Shown piece after piece: positions 48,298-55,232 of a stretch of 64,000 nucleotides of DNA. The translations under genes were made by a program, and so were the position numbers. The stretch spans positions 7,908,501 to 7,972,500 of the forward strand of contig NZ_AP018448.1 in NCBI RefSeq assembly GCF_030294945.1, in the 5' to 3' direction. The DNA is from Streptomyces graminofaciens (GTDB lineage: Bacteria; Actinomycetota; Actinomycetes; Streptomycetales; Streptomycetaceae). The notes under the pieces are model-generated. The model saw only the letters and a list, made by a program, of their open reading frames with translations, was not told the DNA's origin and did not search any database. Position 1 is the stretch's first letter. Each line of letters opens with the position of its first letter.

Positions 48298-48564
48298 ATG
48301 AGCATCATCGGCTGGATCGTTCTGGGGCTGCTGGCCGGCGCCATCGCCAAGTTCCTGCTGCCGGGCCGCGACCCGGGCGGCTTCATCGGCACCACCCTCA
48401 TCGGCATCGTGGGCGCCTTCATCGGCGGCTGGATATCCGCCCGCTGGCTGGACCACCCCATCACCGAGCAGTTCTACGACGGCGCCACCTGGGCCGCGGC
48501 GATCGGCGGCTCCCTGGTCCTGCTGATCGCCTACCGCATCCTGTTCGGCCACTCCCGTCGCTGA
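48298..48564 (+). CDS. GlsB/YeaQ/YmgE family membrane protein
   Basis: An 88-residue protein of the transglycosylase-associated family with three hydrophobic helices and the characteristic GLLAGAIAKFLLPGRDPGG and GIVGAFIGGW. The family is stress-associated with unknown biochemistry. ATG 48298 is preceded by GGGAAGGG at loose spacing. Divergent from the permease gene. Confidence 0.87.
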   Translation: MSIIGWIVLGLLAGAIAKFLLPGRDPGGFIGTTLIGIVGAFIGGWISARWLDHPITEQFYDGATWAAAIGGSLVLLIAYRILFGHSRR

Positions 48565-48702
48565 GCGGTTGCCCGCCACCGCGACCCGCGGACACCAGGC
48601 GAGAAGGGCAGGCACCGCGGCCGAAACCGGGTGCCCGCTCTTCCTCGCACAACGAGCCTGCCCATGGGCGAGCCCTGGCGATGACGGACTACTGCCGACG
48701 GC

Positions 48703-49191
48703 TCACCGGTAGTTGACGAACTGCACCGCGAAGTCGAAGTCCTTGCCCTTGAGGAGGGCGATCACGGCCTGCAGGTCGTCGCGGCTCTTGGAGCTGACCC
48801 GGAGCTCGTCGCCCTGCACCTGGGCCTTGATGCCCTTCGGACCCTCGTCGCGAATGATCTTCGCCACCTTCTTGGCGTTCTCCTGGGAGATGCCCTCCTC
48901 GATCGAGGCGAAGATCTTGTACTCCTTGCCGGACAGCTGGGGCTCACCCGCGTCCAGGGACTTCAGGGAGATCCCGCGCTTGATCAGCTTGGACTGGAAG
49001 ACGTCGAGGATGGCCTTCACACGGTCCTCGGAGTTCGCCTCCATCAGGATCTTCTCGCCGGACCACGAGATCGAGGCGCCGACGCCCTTGAAGTCGTAGC
49101 GCTGCGAGATCTCCTTGGCGGCCTGGTTGAGGGCGTTGTCGACCTCCTGCCGCTCGACCTTCGAGACGATGTCGAAACTGGAGTCGGCCAT
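48703..49191 (-). CDS. yajQ: YajQ-family nucleotide-binding protein
   Basis: A 162-residue cytoplasmic protein of the YajQ family, two RRM-like folds. Conserved N-terminus [21 protein letters not shown] and IISRYDFKG-type strand (here [15 protein letters not shown]). Some homologues bind cyclic di-GMP and act as transcription co-factors. It flanks the tRNA-Tyr gene, convergently placed with GlsB. Confidence 0.95.
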   Translation of the reverse strand: MADSSFDIVSKVERQEVDNALNQAAKEISQRYDFKGVGASISWSGEKILMEANSEDRVKAILDVFQSKLIKRGISLKSLDAGEPQLSGKEYKIFASIEEGISQENAKKVAKIIRDEGPKGIKAQVQGDELRVSSKSRDDLQAVIALLKGKDFDFAVQFVNYR

Positions 49192-49446
49192 GTCCTGTGG
49201 CTCCTTGTATCGGGGTATCGGGGTGTGTCGGGGTTCCAGCGGCTGCGTACGGGGGACGTACTGGCGCGCGTGGAAGACGACCGCAGAGCCCGGCATTGGT
49301 CCCGGGCCGCATCGGGCAAGCCTAGCCACCCAGCCCCCTCCGGGTGCTGATCAATCCGGTGGCGAAGCACCCCCGAGCATCAGGTATCGTTTACGTCGTC
49401 GCCACGGAGCGCCGCCGAAAAGCGGTTCGAAGGACGACAAATCCCA

Positions 49447-49528
49447 GGCGGTGTGCCCGAGTGGCCAATGGGAGCGGACTGTAAATCCGTCGGCTTAGCC
49501 TACCCAGGTTCGAATCCTGGCGCCGCCA
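49447..49528 (+). tRNA. tRNA-Tyr (GTA)
   Basis: An 82-nt class II tRNA. Acceptor GGCGGTG (49447-49453) pairs with CGCCGCC (49521-49527) and the discriminator is A 49528. Anticodon GTA is at 49481-49483. A long variable arm follows, with the T-loop GGTTCGAATCC near 49508-49518. CCA is not encoded. Its 3' part is the AICE attachment core, and the reconstructed gene stays functional. Confidence 0.96.
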
Positions 49529-49537
49529 CGTGGATAG

Positions 49538-49579
49538 AGGCGCCCTCTGAACTGCGGAAACGCAGCTCAGGGGGCGCCT
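49538..49579. terminator. Strong hairpin just inside attL
   Basis: A 19-bp stem with two mismatches, GAAA tetraloop (49557-49560), followed by TTT on the + strand. It can end tRNA transcripts and shield the host from the leftward int transcript. Its start is 10 nt from the tRNA end. Confidence 0.85.
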
Positions 49580-49708
49580 TTGCGTGAGGCGCGAGCGGGG
49601 TGGACTGTCTCGCCCTGTCTCGGCGTTTCCCGCTCTCTACCAGTGGTTCTGGACGGGGCGTGGACGGGAATTTCGGCCCCGACCAGGGCTGACGGGGGCG
49701 GCGGGCTG

Positions 49709-51067
49709 TCAGTCCCCCAGACGGGCGGAGATCTTCGCGTTGGCGGCATCCTCCCCGCCCCGGAGGAACTTGGCGTACACCCGGAAGAGGACGGCCACGC
49801 TGTGCCCAGCACGGGCGGCAACGATCTGGGGTTCCACTCCCGCGCTGAGCCACGTGGACACGGCCGTGTGTCGAAGATCATATGGCCGCTTGGCAAGCTT
49901 CGAGGCCCACTCCTGCGGGGTCAGCACCTCTTGCCGAGCGGCTGCCCAGACCTCGCCGTAGCCGCTCTCCTGCACCATGCCGCCGCGAGCGGTACGGAAC
50001 AGTCGGCCGTCGGGCGCGACTCCGTGGGCGGTGATGTGCCAGCGGAGGAGCGCGACCAGCCGGGGCGGGATGGGGACCGGTCGAACGGCCTTGCGGGAAC
50101 GGTGCTTGAGCCCCTTCCTATCGTGAGCCTCACCCGAGTCGGTCCACGGTCGGCCGGCTCGCGGACGGCTTTCGCGGAGCATGATCCTGCCCCACCCACG
50201 ACGGGGCAGGTGTACGTCTGACTCCAGCAGGCCGACCGTTTCGCCGGGGCGCGCCGCTGAGTAGAGGATGCAGCCGAAGAACGCTTCCAGGTGGCGACCG
50301 CGAGCCCCTTGCGCGCGCACGCCGGCCAAGAGTCGTTCCGCCATCTCCGGATCAGGGACGCACTCGGGGTCGACTTCCTCGTCTACCTTCTCGGGCGCCT
50401 TCCACTGGAGTGTGTGCATGGGGTTCTCTGCCAGCATCTCGGCGTCGACCGCGTAGCCCAGAGCCTGATGGAAGATCGCTCGCTTCCTGGCGATCACGGA
50501 ACCTGCGGAAGTCTTGCCGTCCATCCGCTTGGTGCAGGCATTCAACGCCCGGCGGACCAGCATCTTCTCCGAGAGAGCCGAGACGGGAAGCGACTTGCGC
50601 TCAAACCACGCCAGAACCTCCTTCACGTCCGGCGGGGGTTCCTCGTCCCACCGCTTGACGTTGAAGGCCCAGCTATAGAGCGCACGTCGCACGAGACGGT
50701 GATCCGCCATGCCCCTCGTGTCCTTCACGATGATGGGGGTCACGGTCGCCATGGCTTCGGCGAGGTTCTTGCGGGTGGTCGCCGGGGAGTGGTCCCACTT
50801 CATCTCGATGTAGTCCCGAGCGTGCTGGTACCAGGGGAGGTCTTTCTCCTTCTGGACCATCGACTTCGGCAAACCGCTCTCAACGTCGAACGGTTCGCCC
50901 TCGCGCGTCGCCGTGACGAGCTGGGCTCGCCTGCTCTCGGCGAGCCCGGAGGTGAGGAACGATTCCGAGTGCGGGCGGGTGCCGACCTGCCAGCGGAGCT
51001 GATAGGGCTTGCGGTACGGCCGCTTGCGGATTGCCCAGATCCGCACGGTGTAGCTCCACTCGGTCAC
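49709..51067 (-). CDS. int: Tyrosine-recombinase integrase
   Basis: A 452-residue site-specific recombinase. Catalytic residues: R273 (SAARPGETV), R399 and H400 region (YDLRHTAV, with Tyr in place of the usual first His), H422 (AGHS) and nucleophile Y431 (RVYAKFL). The N-terminal half holds the arm-binding and core-binding SAM-like domains. It directs integration into, and with Xis excision from, tRNA-Tyr. GTG 51067 overlaps the xis stop (GTGA), so xis and int are co-translated. Confidence 0.95.
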   Translation of the reverse strand: MTEWSYTVRIWAIRKRPYRKPYQLRWQVGTRPHSESFLTSGLAESRRAQLVTATREGEPFDVESGLPKSMVQKEKDLPWYQHARDYIEMKWDHSPATTRKNLAEAMATVTPIIVKDTRGMADHRLVRRALYSWAFNVKRWDEEPPPDVKEVLAWFERKSLPVSALSEKMLVRRALNACTKRMDGKTSAGSVIARKRAIFHQALGYAVDAEMLAENPMHTLQWKAPEKVDEEVDPECVPDPEMAERLLAGVRAQGARGRHLEAFFGCILYSAARPGETVGLLESDVHLPRRGWGRIMLRESRPRAGRPWTDSGEAHDRKGLKHRSRKAVRPVPIPPRLVALLRWHITAHGVAPDGRLFRTARGGMVQESGYGEVWAAARQEVLTPQEWASKLAKRPYDLRHTAVSTWLSAGVEPQIVAARAGHSVAVLFRVYAKFLRGGEDAANAKISARLGD

Positions 51068-51273
51068 GCGACCTCCAGATCGTTGAGAAAGGCGTCGAGG
51101 ACGCTTCGGCGCATGCGCAGGTGACCGTTTGGCAGGCGTCGAACTTCCGGTGCGTAGCCACGGTCACGCCAGCGGTAATAGGTGGCGCGGCTTATGCCGA
51201 TTTCGTCGAGTGCGTCGGTCAGCGGGACCCACGGATCAGCAGGGGCGTGGCGCCGACGGGAAGCGGCAGTCAT
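51064..51273 (-). CDS. xis: Excisionase-like MerR-type helix-turn-helix protein
   Basis: A 69-residue DNA-binding protein: VPLTDALDEIGISRATYYRWRDRGYAPEVRRLPNGHLRMRRSVLDAFL is the HTH_17 winged helix of AICE excisionases. AGGAG lies 8 nt before ATG 51273. It directs recombination toward excision with Int. Its promoter lies in the iteron region. Confidence 0.9.
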   Translation of the reverse strand: MTAASRRRHAPADPWVPLTDALDEIGISRATYYRWRDRGYAPEVRRLPNGHLRMRRSVLDAFLNDLEVA

Positions 51274-51338
51274 GGTGAGATCTCCTGGGGAGCTGAAGCG
51301 TGCAGGAGTACGGGGCCCTTGGCCCCCCTCTGGGAAGT

Positions 51339-51555
51339 CCGCTACATGCGCCACGGCTGCTACGTCGCAGGTCAGAGCCTGTTTTTGGTGTAGCGGCTTG
51401 CCGGGGTGTAGCGGATGGGTCCGCTACACCTCTGGGGGCTGTAGCGGTTGTGGGGTGTCTGTAGCGGGGGCGTAGCGGGTTACATGGGTAACAGCCGCTA
51501 CGCCGTTTCCGCTGGTCAGGTGGGGTCTACGCGGTGTCTGTGGCGGGTGTAGCGG
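51339..51555. repeat. GTAGCGG iteron array, nine copies
   Basis: GTAGCGG occurs at 51390, 51408, 51441, 51461, 51472 and 51549, and its complement CCGCTAC at 51339, 51421 and 51495 (start positions). Most copies are extended as TGTAGCGG. It covers the xis upstream region and reaches the end of the DUF3631 gene. It could be the replication origin bound by the Rep module, or an operator for xis-int; see findings. Confidence 0.9.
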
Positions 51556-52678
51556 ATTCCGTCGCCATGGGGCAGTAGCGCTGCCAGGCGTCGTGGAGGT
51601 CGGCGGCGTAGTAGCCCTTGACCACACCGGCGCCGGTACGGATGTTCCGTGCCTTGATCGGGGCGTTGTCGGCGGTGACGTACTCCCCGAGCCGTTTGGC
51701 GAGTTGCCGCGAGTCGAGGGGCTTGCCTCCCATGTCGGCCCAGGGTGCTTCGTCCATGGCGTTGAGTGCGGCGAGGATCTGGGCGGTGGGCATCCGGTCG
51801 GCGCCGTTGAACACGACGTCGCGCAGGTCGGTCAGGAGTCGGATGCCCAGGGACGCCTTGTCGCCGGCGGTGGCGGCTGCGACCAGTTCGACGCACGCTT
51901 CGCGGGCGCGCTGGGGCCAGTGGCCGCCGGCGGCGTCGGCGATGGCGAGGAGGGGTTCCCATACGTCGGCGGGCCGGTCGGAGACGCCGTCGGGCATCTC
52001 GGGGTAGGCGCCTTCCAGGTCGGTTCGTACCGTGTCCGCCCATGCGGCGATGCGGTCGCGCAGCGCGTGGCCTTGCGGTTCGTGGATGCGGCTGCGGAAG
52101 GCTTCCACGGTCTCGTTGGGGGCCCGGCGGCGCATGCGGATGATGACGGAGCGGGTGAGGATCGTGTCGGGGAGCCAGCCGAGCCCGGCGACGGCGACGG
52201 CGGCGTACGACGGGAAGGCCTGGACGGTTTGTTGGCCGCCGTCTCCGACGCACCGGTAGGAGACGCCGGTTCGGCGGTGGCCGGCGTTGAGCAGACCGCG
52301 TAGTTCCTCGTTGTCCTTGGCCTTGGGGCCGAAGACGGTGTCGATCTCGTCGAAGAGGATCGTGGGCCGCCCGGACTCCATCCCGGAGACCGCGCGGAAC
52401 AGTGCGGCGGGGGAGGCGTTGACGGCCACCATCGGCTGTGGAACGAGCGTGCCGCAGATCTCCAGCCCGCGAGTCTTGCCCGATCCCGGTTCCGGCGAGA
52501 GGAACGCCAGACGGGGCGTGGACTCGAACGCGTCCAGCAGGTGGGTGTGGGCGTTCCACAGCACGACGGCGACGTAGGCGGCTTCGGTGGGAAAGGCGTT
52601 GAAGCGTCGGTGGAACGCTTCGACCTCGTCGAGTAGGGCCGCGCCGTCGATGGTCGGCGCGGTCGTGGGCTCGGTCAT
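51527..52678 (-). CDS. DUF3631 ATPase of the replication module
   Basis: A 383-residue P-loop ATPase: Walker A PEPGSGKT (about residues 62-69), Walker B TILFDEID (106-113), arginine-rich RSVIIRMRRR after. DUF3631 proteins accompany prim-pol enzymes in mobile elements and are probably helicase-like. ATGA overlap with the upstream 67-codon gene. It adjoins the iteron array, whose last copy lies inside its 3' end. Confidence 0.87.
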   Translation of the reverse strand: MTEPTTAPTIDGAALLDEVEAFHRRFNAFPTEAAYVAVVLWNAHTHLLDAFESTPRLAFLSPEPGSGKTRGLEICGTLVPQPMVAVNASPAALFRAVSGMESGRPTILFDEIDTVFGPKAKDNEELRGLLNAGHRRTGVSYRCVGDGGQQTVQAFPSYAAVAVAGLGWLPDTILTRSVIIRMRRRAPNETVEAFRSRIHEPQGHALRDRIAAWADTVRTDLEGAYPEMPDGVSDRPADVWEPLLAIADAAGGHWPQRAREACVELVAAATAGDKASLGIRLLTDLRDVVFNGADRMPTAQILAALNAMDEAPWADMGGKPLDSRQLAKRLGEYVTADNAPIKARNIRTGAGVVKGYYAADLHDAWQRYCPMATESATPATDTA

Positions 52679-52878
52679 GCGGCGGCCCTCTCTTCCTGAG
52701 GGTTGCGGAGCGGGCAGGTGTCGCGGTGGGCGGGGTGGGCCTCGGAAAGGGCTGAAAGGACGGCCTTGCGGCCGTCGTCCTTCGTGCCACGGCCGGAGCC
52801 GGTGTCGGGCACCGGTGGGCGCGGACTGCTGGCTTCTGGGGCGGGAGGCTTTTCAGGGGCGGGGTGTTGGGGGTTCAC
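52675..52878 (-). CDS. 67-residue coupled gene between prim-pol and DUF3631
   Basis: A 67-codon gene beginning in a GTGA overlap with the prim-pol stop (GGGAGG 4 nt upstream) and ending in an ATGA overlap with the DUF3631 start. The first half is Pro-rich. The second (GRKAVLSALSEAHPAHRDTCPLRNPQE) looks ordered. The context suggests a linker or accessory to the replication proteins. Homologues not recognised. Confidence 0.65.
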   Translation of the reverse strand: MNPQHPAPEKPPAPEASSPRPPVPDTGSGRGTKDDGRKAVLSALSEAHPAHRDTCPLRNPQEERAAA

Positions 52879-53831
52879 GCGGCCTCCCTGGGACGGGCGG
52901 TGCGAATAGCCCAGTCCAGGGCGCTGCGGATGGTGGCCCGGCACTCGGTCGCCGGCAGTCCGGCCGCCTCCCCCGCCCCCTGAAAAGCCTCCTCCACCCG
53001 TTCTCGGGTGATCTCGCCCCATGCGACGAAGCGGCCCAGGGCGCGGGCGCCTGCCAACAGGCGGTTGTTCCGCCCGCCCTCCTTCGTGTCCCAGACGGCC
53101 GCCGTCTCACGTTCCAGGGCGGCCTCCGCCCGGCGGGTCCCCTGGCCGGGAATCAGGAGTGGGGCGGGCCCGGTGGCGGGTCGTGGCGCTTCGACCAGCA
53201 GCGCGGTGAGCCAGCGTGGCAGTGGGGCCATGGGGGTGTTGTCGGTGACCTCGTACGTGCCTTCGGGGGTGGTGCTGCCGGGGGCGACGACGTAGCCGCC
53301 CCAGGCGCGGGTGTCGATGTGTGCGCCGAGCCGGTTGACGCTGCTCTTCAACTGCCCGCCGGTCGGGGCGGTGAAGTACAGGTGGCAGCCCCCGCTGGGA
53401 GTCCGCACCCGGTAGGTGGCCGGGAGGGTCTCGCCGGCGCGCTCGCAGAGCGCCTGCAAAGAAGCGGCGCCGTCAGGCGTTCCTTCTTCCTCTTCCGGCT
53501 TGCAGACATCGAGATCGATGACGAGGAGACCGGCCGGTCCGGTGGCGATCCCCACGTTGTACGGCCGCTGCACCCATGCGGCCTGGATGAGGTCGGGGGC
53601 GGTGGTGGCGCGTTGCTCGGGGGTGCGGTGGCCGTCCGCGCAGCGTCCCGTGCCGGGGCAGGAACGCTCGGGGTGCCCGGCTGGCCGCTTGGTGCCGGGA
53701 TGCAGCGGGATGACGGGCCAGCCGCGCTCTGCGGAGCACAGCGCGGCGGCGAGCAGGTGCAGGTGGCTCAGGTCGATCGTGGGCAGGTCGAGCATGTTGG
53801 GGAGCGGGACGCTGCTCATGCCGCACGTCAT
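52875..53831 (-). CDS. Bifunctional DNA primase/polymerase (prim-pol)
   Basis: A 318-residue archaeo-eukaryotic primase-type enzyme. GWPVIPLHPGTKRP begins the domain. Catalytic DLD is at residues 106-108 (LLVIDLDVCK), H150 lies in SGGCHLYF, and a third acidic region is at HIDTRAWGGYVVAPGS. A C-terminal helical part (about 240-318) resembles prim-pol C-terminal domains. It would initiate AICE replication without a classic Rep protein. ATG 53831 overlaps the upstream stop (ATGA). Confidence 0.9.
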   Translation of the reverse strand: MTCGMSSVPLPNMLDLPTIDLSHLHLLAAALCSAERGWPVIPLHPGTKRPAGHPERSCPGTGRCADGHRTPEQRATTAPDLIQAAWVQRPYNVGIATGPAGLLVIDLDVCKPEEEEGTPDGAASLQALCERAGETLPATYRVRTPSGGCHLYFTAPTGGQLKSSVNRLGAHIDTRAWGGYVVAPGSTTPEGTYEVTDNTPMAPLPRWLTALLVEAPRPATGPAPLLIPGQGTRRAEAALERETAAVWDTKEGGRNNRLLAGARALGRFVAWGEITRERVEEAFQGAGEAAGLPATECRATIRSALDWAIRTARPREAA

Positions 53832-54175
53832 ACGGCTGTGCCTCCGTCCGTCCACAGGCTGAGGACGCGGTCGTTGAGGGCGTCACCGGCGGCGGTGATG
53901 GCGGTCTTGTCGCCGGTGCGGACGGCGTCGAGCAGGGCGGCGAACTCCGGGGTGGGGCCGGGGTCCTGGAGGTTGTTCAACTGGCGTGTCATGGCTCGCA
54001 GCAGGGACCAGGTGGCGTACCGGTCGAGGTACAGGAGCTGCTCGGTCAGTTCGAGCGGTTCGCCCACGGTGACCACGGTGAGGATCATGCTTCCGTCGGA
54101 GCGCGGCTCGATGCTGGTGCTGACGACCCGTTCGGTTCCTTCGGGCAGTCGCGGGTGGATGTGGCGGTCGGTCAT
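53828..54175 (-). CDS. Unknown 115-residue AICE protein
   Basis: A small soluble protein with beta-rich N-terminal half (SMILTVVTVGEPLELTEQLLYL) and helical C-terminal half. GGAG is 9 nt before the ATG. Family not recognised. Its stop overlaps the prim-pol start, so it is read with the replication module, downstream of ssb. Confidence 0.72.
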   Translation of the reverse strand: MTDRHIHPRLPEGTERVVSTSIEPRSDGSMILTVVTVGEPLELTEQLLYLDRYATWSLLRAMTRQLNNLQDPGPTPEFAALLDAVRTGDKTAITAAGDALNDRVLSLWTDGGTAV

Positions 54176-54263
54176 GCTGGAGGTCTCCAGTTCCTTGATG
54201 GGTGCTGGCTGACAAGGGCGGCCCCGGTTCTTTGGCGAGATGCGGGGGCCGCCCTTGGCGCAG

Positions 54264-54719
54264 CTAGAACGGGGGTTCGTCGCCGGACTGCGAACCCGTC
54301 GGGGTGGCGGTCCTGGACCAGGGGTCGTCACCGGCCGGGCCGGACTGCGTAGCGCGCTTGGCGTTGATCTGGACGGTGGTGAAGCGGACGGATGCGCCGA
54401 TGTCGTCGATCTCGACGGCGAGCATGGAGCGCTTCTCGCCCTCGGGGGTTGTCCAGTCGTGCTGTCGCATCCGGCCGGACGCGACCACACGCGAGCCCTT
54501 CCCGAGACTCTCGGCGACGTGCTCGGCGAGGGTGCGCCAGGCGGCGCAGCGGTAGAAGGCGGTGGTGCCGTCCTTCCACTGGTTCGACGTGCGGTCGAAG
54601 CTGCGCGGGGTGACGGCGACGGTGAACTTCGCCAGTGCGGCGCCGCCCTCGGTGAACTTCAGCTCGGGGTCGTCGGTCAGGTTGCCGACGAGGGTGACGG
54701 GGGTCTCTCCGAACGACAT
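54264..54719 (-). CDS. ssb: Single-stranded DNA-binding protein of the AICE
   Basis: A 151-residue OB-fold SSB: VTLVGNLTDDPELKFTEGG, FDRTSNQWKDGTTAFYRCAAWRTLAEHVAESLGKGSRVVASGRM and the acidic C-terminal tip DEPPF, a variant of the partner-binding DDIPF. It differs from the longer host SSB and would protect single strands during element replication. ATG 54719 with AAAGGA 7 nt upstream. Confidence 0.94.
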   Translation of the reverse strand: MSFGETPVTLVGNLTDDPELKFTEGGAALAKFTVAVTPRSFDRTSNQWKDGTTAFYRCAAWRTLAEHVAESLGKGSRVVASGRMRQHDWTTPEGEKRSMLAVEIDDIGASVRFTTVQINAKRATQSGPAGDDPWSRTATPTGSQSGDEPPF

Positions 54720-54735
54720 GAACGGTCCTTTCGGG

Positions 54736-55044
54736 TCAGTGCTTGGTGCGGGTGAGTCGGAGGGTGATGCCGCCGACGCCGATGGGTCCGGCGGCGGTGG
54801 CGATGACGGTGACGGCGTGGGCGGTGGCGTCCAGCAGCGCGCACACGGCGACGACCAGCCCCCAGCCACCGAGGCCGGCGGCACCGGCGACGGCGAGCGG
54901 AACCAGCACGCGCCGCCACGGGATGCCGGTGTGGGTGGCGGGGTGGACGACGATGACGACGGGGGTTCCGGTGGCTGTTGCTCGGTTCCAGTCGTCGGCG
55001 GGTATGTGCGGGGCGAGGTGTCCGGGCGGATCGCGGTGAGCCAT
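54736..55044 (-). CDS. Spd-like small membrane protein
   Basis: A 102-residue protein with a polar His-rich N-terminus (AHRDPPGHLAPHIPADDWN) and two hydrophobic segments (about residues 42-65 and 68-92). Small two-helix proteins in this position are typical plasmid spread (Spd) proteins, needed for intramycelial spreading. GGGAG precedes ATG 55044. The assignment is by position and topology. Confidence 0.65.
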   Translation of the reverse strand: MAHRDPPGHLAPHIPADDWNRATATGTPVVIVVHPATHTGIPWRRVLVPLAVAGAAGLGGWGLVVAVCALLDATAHAVTVIATAAGPIGVGGITLRLTRTKH

Positions 55045-55110
55045 GGGGGCACTCCCTTCGGAACGGCCGCGGGCCCGCGCCACAGATGTGGTGCGGGCCC
55101 GTGCGGATTG

Positions 55111-55232
55111 GGTGTCAGGGTCAGGTGTCAGGGGGTGTCACGCCGGGGCGTCACGCGTTTCTGACACCGGGTTTGCCTAAGGGTTTGGGTGTCAGACGGC
55201 CCTGACAGTGTCAGGCGTCAGACGGGTGTCAG
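55111..55232. repeat. GGTGTCAG array, candidate clt locus
   Basis: GGTGTCAG occurs at 55111, 55124, 55188 and 55225 and inverted at 55161. Near-copies are GGTGTCAC at 55134 and AGTGTCAG at 55207, the latter in a perfect palindrome (CCTGACAGTGTCAGG, 55201-55215). It abuts the 3' end of traB, where clt loci with 8-bp TraB recognition repeats are found in Streptomyces plasmids. Confidence 0.8.

Noticed and set aside
52587..54212. 541-codon + strand frame over the AICE replication genes
   Set aside because: Antisense to prim-pol and DUF3631, both of which show catalytic motifs and overlap-coupled starts.
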